A stretch of DNA of 64,000 bases from JAURFX01 sp038125265. GTDB lineage: Bacteria > Pseudomonadota > Gammaproteobacteria > Steroidobacterales > Rariloculaceae. Shown piece after piece: positions 42,270-50,760 of this stretch (positions are counted from its first letter, which is position 1; each line of letters starts with the position of its first letter). The stretch covers positions 6,358 to 70,357 of the forward strand of contig JAYPDM010000005.1 of the NCBI GenBank assembly GCA_038125265.1, read 5' to 3'. Below the pieces are notes generated by a model. The model saw only the letters and a list, made by a program, of their open reading frames with translations, searched no databases and had not been told where the DNA came from. The translations under genes and the position numbers were made by a program.

Positions 42270-43571
42270 TTATTCGTTTGTCGTTATTTTCCAGACTCGT
42301 CCACTGATGGTGCTGGAAACATAAAGCTCACCATCATTACCCTCACTAATAGCAGTAGGTCTATGTCTTGCATCATCTGGACTTAACAATATATCGGTTC
42401 CTTTAAATCCATCCAAAACAGTAAACCAATCCCCATTTGGGAGGCCTTGGTCATCAAAAGGCACAAAAACTATCTTATACCCATCCTGCGGGAGAGGTGC
42501 ACGATTCCATGACCCATGGAATACGACAAAGGCGCCTTGATGGAATTCATCAGGCAACATACTGCCCTTATAAAAATGAATATCATTTGGTGCCCAGTGA
42601 CCAGGAAAAGCAATTATAGGATCGGCATAACCATACCTAGCATCAGCAACTATCGAGCCATTACCGCCGTACTCCGGAGCAAGCATTCGCTCACCTGCGA
42701 GATGGTCATAATAAGTATAAGGCCATCCATAATTACCATTTTCTGTAAGAATATGCATTTCCTCAGAAGGAAGGATAGCGCTTTGCTCTGCAGTGTATAA
42801 ATCTGGGAAGAGCATATTTAATGCATCCCTTCCATGATTTAAAAAATAAACCTGGTTTGTCTGTTGATCCCATTCAAGTGCCATGGCATTTCTGACTCCA
42901 GTTGCAACTCTTACGCCATCTCTTCTGTGATCCTGATTGAGTTCATCAGCGCTAAAACGCCAAATTCCAGATTGATATTCAAGCTGCGGACAAGGAATTT
43001 GACCTTGCGAGCCTCGAGTCCTGAATTCAAATTGACAGGTATTGGATGGCGTTCCAACGTTTACAAATAAATTATGATCCCCATCAATTGCAAAAGTCTT
43101 AGCCTCATGTCTTTGCTGCACAGGGAAACCGGCAACGACGATTTCAGGGGGTTGGCTTGGAATATATTGTCCTTCTGGGATAGTAAAGCGATATATTTCT
43201 GTTTTTGACCCAAAGTATAAATAGCCATCATGAAATAAAAGCTCAGTACCAGGAATATCAGTTGCAAAAGCTTGCTGAATTTCTGCATGACCGTCATTAT
43301 CTTCATCCCTCAAGGCATAGATTCCCATCGCTGAACCCCTACCCATCCTCACGGTTACAGCGACATATACGGTCCCATCAGGCCCAACTGCCATATGTCT
43401 TAGGTAACCATCGAGGTCTGCGAAAACCGTTGTAGATAGCTGATCAGAATGTCTTATTTCAGTGACCGCATTTGTCGAGTCATTTTCGCTAACAGCAAAG
43501 GGATGCTCTATCTCAGCTGAATGGCCCATAATGACAAAAAAACTTATCAATAAAGTAACTATAAATTTCAT
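42270..43571 (-). CDS. PQQ-dependent sugar/sorbosone dehydrogenase-like propeller
   Basis: A 433-residue secreted six-bladed beta-propeller of the soluble aldose/sorbosone dehydrogenase family. The signal peptide covers about residues 1-18 (ending HSA). Family motifs are 'LRHMAVGPDGTVYVAV', 'GVRNAMALEWDQQTNQVYFLNHGRD', 'LTENGNYGWPYTYYD' and 'VVFHGSWNR'. Many family members bind pyrroloquinoline quinone, though PQQ use is not certain from sequence and no PQQ synthesis gene is in view. The cytochrome c gene 14 bases downstream is a plausible electron acceptor. Upstream, 12 bases separate it from the molybdenum hydroxylase. Confidence 0.85.
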   Translation of the reverse strand: MKFIVTLLISFFVIMGHSAEIEHPFAVSENDSTNAVTEIRHSDQLSTTVFADLDGYLRHMAVGPDGTVYVAVTVRMGRGSAMGIYALRDEDNDGHAEIQQAFATDIPGTELLFHDGYLYFGSKTEIYRFTIPEGQYIPSQPPEIVVAGFPVQQRHEAKTFAIDGDHNLFVNVGTPSNTCQFEFRTRGSQGQIPCPQLEYQSGIWRFSADELNQDHRRDGVRVATGVRNAMALEWDQQTNQVYFLNHGRDALNMLFPDLYTAEQSAILPSEEMHILTENGNYGWPYTYYDHLAGERMLAPEYGGNGSIVADARYGYADPIIAFPGHWAPNDIHFYKGSMLPDEFHQGAFVVFHGSWNRAPLPQDGYKIVFVPFDDQGLPNGDWFTVLDGFKGTDILLSPDDARHRPTAISEGNDGELYVSSTISGRVWKITTNE

Positions 43572-43583
43572 ATTAATCCCCTT

Positions 43584-45989
43584 TTAAGCGGTGTTTACTT
43601 GTAACGTTGAATGACTTTGCTGCTGTCCACTTTGATTATTAATAATCATATCTGGAGTAATGGGTACTCGATTAAAATAAACGCCACCTAAAGCATTTGA
43701 AATCGCACAAGTTAGTGCCGCAGCAGCACATCCTAGCGGTGGCTCACCCATACCTTTAGCGCCTACGGGATTCTGTGGGTCAGGAATCTCAACAGCTCCA
43801 GCATCCATTACCGATGGAACATCCAAATAGCTTGGGGGTTTATTTTGCAAGAACCCTATATTTCCGGGCAAACCATTCTGGGGATCATAGATATGCTTCT
43901 CACTTAAAACCATTCCAAATCCTTGAACTGCACCTCCCTTTATCTGCGTAGCAAGGCTCTGTGGATGGAGCACGGTTCCACAGTCAGATATCCCAAAATA
44001 GTTTAATATTTCTACCTTTCCTGTTTCAGTATCAAGCTCTATCTCACAAGCGCCTACAGCAATCCCTGCGACCAATCCTTGCCTTGGAATCTCATCTTTG
44101 GCAACACCAATTAAGCCAGAACCAACAAGCTCATTGACAGATAAAACAGTGATCTCATGAAGATTGCTTGGGACCTCAGTGCCATCAAAATGTGCTCCAA
44201 ATTCGACTGCATATTGTGCGCACTCCGCATAACTTAGAGAGAGATCAGAATTATTTATATTAAACACTCTTTCATTGGCTATATCGTAATCCTCAACTTG
44301 ACCACCCAATACTCTTGCTGCAATCTCCTTCAGTTTGTTCAAAGCGTCAACAGCAGCGACATAATTTTGTCGTGTCATAGTAAAGGAAGTATTACTTCCG
44401 CTTTGTGTTGGACTCCAAGGTAGCTGCTTTCTACTATCCCCTCTTTGAATAACGCAATTCTCCCAATTCATCCTCAGTACCTCTGCAGCAACTCGAGCAG
44501 TCCCAGTATGCGAATAAGTACCTAAATTTCCTGCGCCACTATGAATATGAAGTTTGCCATCAGGTGTAATCCTTATAAGTCCGTCATAACCATTTCTACC
44601 TGCAGGGTGAAAAGCCTGACCAATACCGACTCCAATTACTTTTGATCCATTCCTCTGACCATTCCTAGATATCATTTCATTCCAATTTGATATTTCCATG
44701 CATCTATCAATAGCCTCTCGCTGAAAGGCACTTGTCACCGGACCTTGGTTTGCATAATACTTTGCGCTATTATCCGCTGCGTTAATTTTTCTAATATCAA
44801 TCGAATCTATTCCGAGCATGCTTGCAGCTTTATCAAGCAAGGGTTCAACCGCAACTGCAATTTGATTTTCTCCAGGTCCTCGCATCGCTCCCCTTGGAGG
44901 AGTATTGGTTTGCACTGAAACTGCTCTCATCCTCATGGCTAGAGGTTGATACAAAAGCGTCACTGCTGAAGCAGCGGCATCAAAATCATCAAATCCTGAG
45001 TAGGGACCGTTTTCATGGACAATATATAAATCAACTGCAGCAACTCTACCGTCCTGCCTAAAGCCGATTTTTACTCTTCCTTGGAACCCAGGCCTTGCAG
45101 AACCAAGAAAGTATTCCTCCGATCGAGAGATACGAAGCATGACAGGTCGCTGAATCTTTCTTGAGAAATGGGCTGGCACAGCCATGATAGGATAGGCTCT
45201 GGCTTTTGAGCCAAAACCTCCACCGCAAAATTCAGATATATACACAATATTCTCAAGTTCCGTATCAAGATATTTAGGAAGGTCTTCCATGACAGCTGTT
45301 TGACTCTGGGTAGAGCCATACAGAAAGCATTTTCCAGATTGCCAATAGGCCATTGCAGTTCTTGGTTCCATACTATGATGTGATTGTCCCGCTGTAACAA
45401 AAGTCTCGTCCAAAACTATTGCAGAATCTGCAAACCCTTGATCAATATCTCCATAGACCCACTGATCTAAAGGATCTCCTTGAGGTAAGTTGTTTTCTCC
45501 TGCTTGCACAAAATCACGCGCCGTCCAATGATGATTTGTCAGATTGTCAGACAAATAGCTATAAACATTGCCATCTAGTCTTGCACTTGCACCACCCGGA
45601 TACAAACTCTCAAGCGGATCAACCGTAAATGGAAGCTCCTCAATATCATAGGTTATGAGCTCAATTGCATCCTGAGCAATCTGTTCACTTACCGCTGCAA
45701 CTGCAAGTATTGGGTCGCCAATAAAAAGAGGCTCATCAGTAAGTATTTGTAGTTCAGGAGCAGGAAATTTAGGTACCTCATTGGGTAACAATACATCGAT
45801 GACACCTTCTAGAGCGAGCGCACGAGATACATCAATATTGGTAATTTTTGCATGCGGCAAGGGACTTGTTAAAAGCCTTGCAAAAACCATGCCATCAACA
45901 CGGTAATCTTCTGAGTATTTTGCGCCACCTGTTACCTTGGCTCGCACATCTGGTGGAGTAAAGTTTTTTCCTAATAAATCAAATGCCAT
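43584..45989 (-). CDS. Molybdenum hydroxylase large subunit, orphan (CoxL/XdhB-like)
   Basis: An 801-residue molybdopterin-binding subunit of the xanthine dehydrogenase family. Motifs include 'VRAKVTGGAKYSEDY' at the start, 'GQSHHSMEPRTAMAYW', 'FCGGGFGSKARAYP', 'PPRGAMRGPGENQIAV' and 'VGAKGMGEPPLG' with the catalytic Glu749. There is no Tat or Sec signal, unlike the IorB-like enzyme at 14825. The FAD and 2Fe-2S subunits normally encoded alongside are missing from this operon, so they must come from elsewhere or the enzyme works with another partner. An FG-GAP lipoprotein gene lies 9 bases upstream. Confidence 0.88.
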   Translation of the reverse strand: MAFDLLGKNFTPPDVRAKVTGGAKYSEDYRVDGMVFARLLTSPLPHAKITNIDVSRALALEGVIDVLLPNEVPKFPAPELQILTDEPLFIGDPILAVAAVSEQIAQDAIELITYDIEELPFTVDPLESLYPGGASARLDGNVYSYLSDNLTNHHWTARDFVQAGENNLPQGDPLDQWVYGDIDQGFADSAIVLDETFVTAGQSHHSMEPRTAMAYWQSGKCFLYGSTQSQTAVMEDLPKYLDTELENIVYISEFCGGGFGSKARAYPIMAVPAHFSRKIQRPVMLRISRSEEYFLGSARPGFQGRVKIGFRQDGRVAAVDLYIVHENGPYSGFDDFDAAASAVTLLYQPLAMRMRAVSVQTNTPPRGAMRGPGENQIAVAVEPLLDKAASMLGIDSIDIRKINAADNSAKYYANQGPVTSAFQREAIDRCMEISNWNEMISRNGQRNGSKVIGVGIGQAFHPAGRNGYDGLIRITPDGKLHIHSGAGNLGTYSHTGTARVAAEVLRMNWENCVIQRGDSRKQLPWSPTQSGSNTSFTMTRQNYVAAVDALNKLKEIAARVLGGQVEDYDIANERVFNINNSDLSLSYAECAQYAVEFGAHFDGTEVPSNLHEITVLSVNELVGSGLIGVAKDEIPRQGLVAGIAVGACEIELDTETGKVEILNYFGISDCGTVLHPQSLATQIKGGAVQGFGMVLSEKHIYDPQNGLPGNIGFLQNKPPSYLDVPSVMDAGAVEIPDPQNPVGAKGMGEPPLGCAAAALTCAISNALGGVYFNRVPITPDMIINNQSGQQQSHSTLQVNTA

Positions 45990-45998
45990 GGTGAGAGA

Positions 45999-47576
45999 TT
46001 AGTTGTAAGTAAAAATATAAACTGCTCCTGATTCAAGCAGAGAGTTGTCACCAGGCTGGATGGAGCCATCTTCAGCCAGACTACTATCCTCACCTCTTGC
46101 GCCAATTGCTATAACTGATCCATCAAAGTTTGCAGATAAAGTGCTGGCAAACTCGTCGTATGCCTCGGTATTGCTCCCCTTAAAATAATATTGTTGTGTC
46201 CACTCGCCGTTCTCACGAGTAAATAAGTAAGCTGCTCCGGCCTCTTGTGCATTGTCATTGGACTGATCCCCTTCGATACCATGAGAATCACTATCCTCAA
46301 GCTGAGCACCTACGATTAACTCATCACCATTGGGTGATAATTCCAGTCTCGAGCCAAACCAATCTTGAATACCGGTATTTGATGCTTTGATGTAGGCCTC
46401 CTGTGACCATTGTCCGTTATCCCCTTTTACGAAAACATAAACACCACCAGTTGATAAATCTGATTCCCAGTCAGGCTCTGGAACTGGATTGACACCAGTC
46501 ATCATACTATCTTCATCAAGGGCAGCAGATACTAACGTCCTCCCATCAGCGCTGATATCTACAACGACACCAATAGAATCATTTCTTTCTTGATAACTCC
46601 CCTTAAGGTAAGCAGTCTGGATCCAGCCATCAGCTTGATCCTCAAACACATATACGGCTCCCATACCATTAACATCATCATCTTGAACGTCATTATTTCC
46701 ATTTAAAGATCCATCTTCATCGTAACCGCCGATCGCTAAAGTATTTCCATCCTGCGAGAAAGAAACTGAATAACCAAAGAGATCGCCACCGCCGGCATTG
46801 CTTGCTTTGAGGTAATCACTAAACTCCCAGCCACTCTCTGCTTTTTCATAAATATAAACTGCTCCGGCAGATACGGTAGAGTTATCTGACATATCACCAT
46901 TGACTTCAGTTGCTCCACTATCTTCTGTGATTGCCGCAATTGCTAGTTTATTGCCTGCTCCATTTATGCTCACGGCAAACCCAAACTGGTCTCCATCACT
47001 CAAAGCCATAGGGTCATCAGGCATATGCCCTGTATTGGGTGCTTTGATGTAAGCTTCCTCACTCCAATTACCAGCGTCTCGAGCAAACACATAAACTGCT
47101 CCAGCCTGAGGTAAAATTTCATCCTCAACATCTGGATTAATTCCTGTTTGGCTGCTCGCTTCAAAGACAGAGGAGACAACCAGGGTATCTCCATCATCGC
47201 TTATCTCAACGGCATAACCAAAGTTATCAGTGATTCCAGGATTACTAGGCTTAAGATAAGCCTCCTGTATCCAATTTCCATCTTGATTGATAAACACATA
47301 TACGGCTCCAGCGCCATAAAGTGAATTATCTTCCTGGTTGGAAATACTATTACTCGCTTCAAATGTTGCGCCTACAGCTAAAGTTGAACCATCGGCACTA
47401 ATTGCCACAGCATCGCCAAGTAATGTACCTCCAGCCCCAAATTGATCCCCATAGTTTGGATTAGAAGCTTTTAAAATTTGTACTTCTGTTAAAACTTTTT
47501 GTGTACTTGTGGGTTCAGTGTTATTAGAACAACCAAAAACAATTAAAAATAATGCTAAAAACGTAGATCGAAGCAT
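45999..47576 (-). CDS. Seven-bladed FG-GAP beta-propeller lipoprotein
   Basis: A 525-residue lipoprotein. The signal ends in the lipobox VFGC (Cys16). The mature protein is seven repeats of about 60-75 residues. Each opens with 'K(A/P/G)SN' followed by 'D-x-FG' and 'A-I/V-S-x-D-G-x-T-L' and 'GA-x-x-ED', and each ends 'GAVYVF...W.(Q/E)EAYLK'. This is the integrin alpha / FG-GAP propeller fold, often binding proteins or calcium. Blade four (KGSYQERND) is the most degenerate. It lies nine bases upstream of the orphan hydroxylase gene and is probably the first gene of that operon. Function unknown; surface binding or scaffold are possible. Confidence 0.82.
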   Translation of the reverse strand: MLRSTFLALFLIVFGCSNNTEPTSTQKVLTEVQILKASNPNYGDQFGAGGTLLGDAVAISADGSTLAVGATFEASNSISNQEDNSLYGAGAVYVFINQDGNWIQEAYLKPSNPGITDNFGYAVEISDDGDTLVVSSVFEASSQTGINPDVEDEILPQAGAVYVFARDAGNWSEEAYIKAPNTGHMPDDPMALSDGDQFGFAVSINGAGNKLAIAAITEDSGATEVNGDMSDNSTVSAGAVYIYEKAESGWEFSDYLKASNAGGGDLFGYSVSFSQDGNTLAIGGYDEDGSLNGNNDVQDDDVNGMGAVYVFEDQADGWIQTAYLKGSYQERNDSIGVVVDISADGRTLVSAALDEDSMMTGVNPVPEPDWESDLSTGGVYVFVKGDNGQWSQEAYIKASNTGIQDWFGSRLELSPNGDELIVGAQLEDSDSHGIEGDQSNDNAQEAGAAYLFTRENGEWTQQYYFKGSNTEAYDEFASTLSANFDGSVIAIGARGEDSSLAEDGSIQPGDNSLLESGAVYIFTYN

Positions 47577-47646
47577 AAATCCCCTTAATGTAATTACTCA
47601 CTAAAGTTTACTCAAAAATTCTAAATTATCCCAGAGAATTAGATCT

Positions 47647-47904
47647 TTATTCGTAGGAAGGTGGGATCTCTAGACAAGTTAGCGGATCTTGGTTATTAAT
47701 CATTTCTTCAGTTGGAATTTGCAAGGCACCGCTATAATCATAATTCTCAAGATCCTCAGGGACCTGAAGCTGTTCCGAATCTCCTTCAATCATATAAACA
47801 CTGTTATCAATGCAACTGGTATCACCTTCATCAGAGGACCAAGGCATGAAAGAGCAAGAACTCATAAATAGTATTAAAATTATTATATATATATTTGATT
47901 TCAT
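47647..47904 (-). CDS. Short BamC-like lipoprotein in the bamC position
   Basis: An 85-residue lipoprotein that starts inside the dapA stop codon (ATGA). The signal ends at SSC (Cys17). The remaining residues are acidic and include 'QLQVPEDL' and, about ten residues on, 'LQIP', the spacing seen in the flexible N-terminal segment of BamC (L-x-x-P-x-x-L ... Y-x-IP). In other gammaproteobacteria bamC (nlpB) lies directly after dapA. The usual folded C-terminal domains of BamC (about 340 residues in E. coli) are absent. It may be a cut-down BamC that keeps only the BamD-binding strand. The match is by position and a short motif, so it is tentative. Confidence 0.55.
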   Translation of the reverse strand: MKSNIYIIILILFMSSCSFMPWSSDEGDTSCIDNSVYMIEGDSEQLQVPEDLENYDYSGALQIPTEEMINNQDPLTCLEIPPSYE

Positions 47905-48782
47905 TGAATGATTTTTAAATTTTTCAGGACTAATCTTAGCTCCTCAGAGCGCTTTGCATCATGAGGAGTTAATGGCAGTCTAATATTATTTTCTATCATT
48001 CCCATTATACTTAATGCTGCCTTGACAGGTATAGGGTTAGATTCAGTAAACATTGCTTTATGTAAGGGTTGCAATAAATTATCGAGGTCTTTCGCTTTCG
48101 CATCATCTTTTAATACAGACAGGTCACATAAAGTACGCATTTGTCTGGGTGCCACGTTGGCAGTGACTGAAATACAGCCGTGCCCTCCAGCTAGCATAAA
48201 ATTCATGCATGACTCATCATCACCGCTGAGCAGAACAAAGTCATCAGGGGTATTTAAATTAATCTCCTCTACACGAGTAACATCTCCAGATGCCTCTTTA
48301 ATTCCGATAATGTTTGAATGCTTTGCAAGCTCTATAATGGTTTCATTGGTCATATTAACGACTGTTCGACCGGGAACATTATAGAGAATAATAGGTTTTT
48401 TTAAGGAATCTGCGATTATTGTGAAATGCTCTATAAGCCCTCTTTGTGTCGGCTTGTTGTAATAAGGCACAACCGTTAAAAAGGCTTTGATTGGTAGATT
48501 TTCAACTGATTTTGAAAGATCAATGGTTTGCCTTGTAGAATTTGACCCTGTACCTGCAATTATCGAAATTTGATCGCTGTAGTTACATGCATATTCAATA
48601 ACCTCAACATGCTCCTTAGATGTAAGTGTTGAAGCCTCACCAGTAGTACCAGCAACAATAATATTCTCAGTGCCCTCATCGATATGAAATTGAATTAATC
48701 GTTCAAATGCAAGAAAGTCGACTTCCCCAGTGTCTTTCATTGGGGTTACGAGTGCAACGCTGCTACCTTGGGCTATCATCAT
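47901..48782 (-). CDS. dapA: 4-hydroxy-tetrahydrodipicolinate synthase
   Basis: A 293-residue enzyme that condenses pyruvate with aspartate semialdehyde on the lysine and diaminopimelate pathway. The Schiff-base lysine is Lys162 (GIKEASGD), the catalytic Tyr is Tyr134 (ILYNVPGRT, with Arg139), and the 'AGTTGEASTL' loop (44-53) supplies the proton relay threonines. Length is standard. The start is ATG 48782, with a second ATG at the next codon. A perfect palindrome AACATT-A-AATGTT lies at 48786-48798, only four bases upstream. The BamC-like gene follows as an overlapping frame. Confidence 0.97.
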   Translation of the reverse strand: MMIAQGSSVALVTPMKDTGEVDFLAFERLIQFHIDEGTENIIVAGTTGEASTLTSKEHVEVIEYACNYSDQISIIAGTGSNSTRQTIDLSKSVENLPIKAFLTVVPYYNKPTQRGLIEHFTIIADSLKKPIILYNVPGRTVVNMTNETIIELAKHSNIIGIKEASGDVTRVEEINLNTPDDFVLLSGDDESCMNFMLAGGHGCISVTANVAPRQMRTLCDLSVLKDDAKAKDLDNLLQPLHKAMFTESNPIPVKAALSIMGMIENNIRLPLTPHDAKRSEELRLVLKNLKIIQ

Positions 48783-48807
48783 ATAAACATTAAATGTTAT
48801 TGAGAAG

Positions 48808-48813
48808 TATAAT
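48808..48813 (+). promoter_or_regulatory. Candidate -10 box for bcp-bepA
   Basis: TATAAT at 48808-48813, 59 bases upstream of the bcp ATG. No clear -35 at 16-18 bases. It lies in the 90-base gap between the divergent dapA and bcp genes, just next to the dapA palindrome at 48786-48798. Confidence 0.3.
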
Positions 48814-48872
48814 GAATAAAATAAACTATTAAATAGATCTATAACATTTTTTTATTTTTATGCTAATTAATA

Positions 48873-49331
48873 ATGGATATTGGAAATAAATTACCAAGAC
48901 TAAAAGTTACCATTACAGATGGTACGGAATCTGAAGTTCGACTTGATGAATTAGAGGCAAAGTTTATTATTTTATTTTTTTATCCTAAAGATCATACGCC
49001 TGGTTGCACGATTGAAAATCAAAATTTTAGAGATGCAAAAACCAAATTTGACATGATCGGTGCAAAGCTCTTTGGTATTTCAAGGGATCCCATCAGCTCA
49101 CATAAAAAATTCATTGATAAACATGATTTAAATTTTCCCTTGATCAGCGACTCTGATGAAAAGCTTTGTAAAAAATTTGATGTCATTAAAGAAAAAAATA
49201 TGTATGGGAAAAAAGTTATGGGTATTGAGCGAAGCACATTTATTTTTGACTCAAACAAACAATTAATCAAAGTATGGAGAAAAGTTAAAGTAGCCGATCA
49301 TGTAAATGAAGTTCTAGCCTCCATATCATAA
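48873..49331 (+). CDS. bcp: Thioredoxin-dependent peroxiredoxin (BCP family)
   Basis: A 152-residue cytoplasmic peroxidase of the bacterioferritin comigratory (PrxQ) family that reduces hydroperoxides. The peroxidatic Cys is Cys45 in 'HTPGCTIENQNF'. The usual second, resolving Cys five residues later is missing here (Asn/Gln/Asn follows), so it looks like a one-Cys form or uses the cysteine in 'EKLCKKF' instead. 'FYPKDHTPGC' and 'GIERSTFIFD' are family motifs. bepA follows with a shared base (TAATG). The dapA-bcp-bepA neighbourhood is typical of gammaproteobacteria. Confidence 0.93.
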   Translation: MDIGNKLPRLKVTITDGTESEVRLDELEAKFIILFFYPKDHTPGCTIENQNFRDAKTKFDMIGAKLFGISRDPISSHKKFIDKHDLNFPLISDSDEKLCKKFDVIKEKNMYGKKVMGIERSTFIFDSNKQLIKVWRKVKVADHVNEVLASIS

Positions 49332-50758
49332 TGAAGCAATCTTTTTCTTTCTTTTATTTTTTTTTAGTCTTTGCTCATAGCCTATCGGCTCAAATAAACA
49401 GTCTGCCTGACTTTGGATCACCTGCTGATGCAATTATGACTGTATCCCAAGAAGAAAGATTGGGTAGAAGCGTGTTCGCACAAATTTTAAACAGCGGTTC
49501 AATTAATGAGAATCCTATTGTGGATGAATACATTAATTCTCTTGGTAAAAATATGGGTGTTTATGCACAAGACGGGGAGTTTAATTTTAGATTTTTTGTA
49601 ATTGATGACGATGAAGTAAATGCATTTGCTTTACCTGGTGGTTATATTGGTATTCACTCTGCCTTGATTCGGCTGACAGAAGAAGAAAATGAATTAGCAG
49701 GTGTTGTCGCTCATGAAATCGCTCATGTAACTCAAAGGCATATATCTAGAACTTACCTAGCTCAACAAGAAAACACTATCTTTGCATTAGCGACAATGTT
49801 AGCAGGCGCGATATTAGCAAGTGCCAGTAACTCGAGTGATGCTGCGGCAGGTGCAATGATGGCTGGAACAGCTGCTATGCAACAAGGCCAGATTAATTTT
49901 ACAAGAGCCATGGAAACCGATGCTGATCGTGTTGGCGTACAAATTTTATTTCAGTCTGGCTTCAATCCACTTGGCATGCCAACCATGTTTGAAAAACTCT
50001 CAAGAATTAGCTCAGCTAATCGAAGTATCATCCCAGAATTTCTGCAAACTCATCCAGTCAACGTAAATCGTATTGCTGAGACAAGATCTAGAGCCAATGA
50101 GATGCGAGGTGATTTTGCTGAGTCAACAGAAAACTATCTTATTGTTCGAGCAATATTGGAATTTGAGAGCTTTGAACTGCCTGCTGAGGCCAGGAGTTAC
50201 TTTGAGAGTAACTTGAGAATGAGCGGAAATAATCAAAAAGATTTATACGGAATTATTTTATCTTTGCTTGCATTAAATGAGCCTGACTTAGCTAATTTAT
50301 ATCTATCTGATCTTGTTAATATGAGTTCAAATTTGATCGCTATTACTGATCTTCAGGCAAGAGTTATGAGTGAGAGTGGTCAAACTGACGAGGCTATTGC
50401 TTTGTTGGCAAATAATCTATCCTTATCGCCAAGAAATAAAACACTAACGCTTCTGTTGGCAGAGCTTTATTCTAAAAGATCAGAGCCAGAATTAGCGCAC
50501 GAAATACTGCTTGATTTATTTAATATAGAAATGCCCACTCCAAACAACATCAGAACGCTTGCTAATTATGCTGACCAAATGGGTTCGTCCACACTCTCTA
50601 GATATTATTTGGCAGAATATTCGATTTCGACTGGACAATTACTGAATGCAAGAATACAACTCGAGTCAGTATTACAAGAAGAAGATCTTGATATTTCTGA
50701 CAGAGATAAGTACCAAGCTAGGCTTGATCAAGTCATTGAAGCCTTAGATCAAAGTTAA
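49331..50758 (+). CDS. bepA: M48 metallopeptidase with TPR, BepA/YfgC type
   Basis: A 475-residue periplasmic protease and chaperone for outer-membrane proteins. A signal peptide (about 1-20, ending LSA) is followed by the zinc site HEIAH (128-132). The second-site Glu is in 'METDADRVG' with the preceding 'FTRAM'. 'FALPGGYIGIHSALIRL' matches the family. The C-terminal half (about 290-470) is tetratricopeptide-like helices, where BepA contacts BamA and LPS transport proteins. Length fits E. coli BepA (487). It lies next to bcp, as in Pseudomonas, and its stop is two bases from the convergent aldolase stop. Confidence 0.93.
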   Translation: MKQSFSFFYFFLVFAHSLSAQINSLPDFGSPADAIMTVSQEERLGRSVFAQILNSGSINENPIVDEYINSLGKNMGVYAQDGEFNFRFFVIDDDEVNAFALPGGYIGIHSALIRLTEEENELAGVVAHEIAHVTQRHISRTYLAQQENTIFALATMLAGAILASASNSSDAAAGAMMAGTAAMQQGQINFTRAMETDADRVGVQILFQSGFNPLGMPTMFEKLSRISSANRSIIPEFLQTHPVNVNRIAETRSRANEMRGDFAESTENYLIVRAILEFESFELPAEARSYFESNLRMSGNNQKDLYGIILSLLALNEPDLANLYLSDLVNMSSNLIAITDLQARVMSESGQTDEAIALLANNLSLSPRNKTLTLLLAELYSKRSEPELAHEILLDLFNIEMPTPNNIRTLANYADQMGSSTLSRYYLAEYSISTGQLLNARIQLESVLQEEDLDISDRDKYQARLDQVIEALDQS

Positions 50759-50760
50759 GT

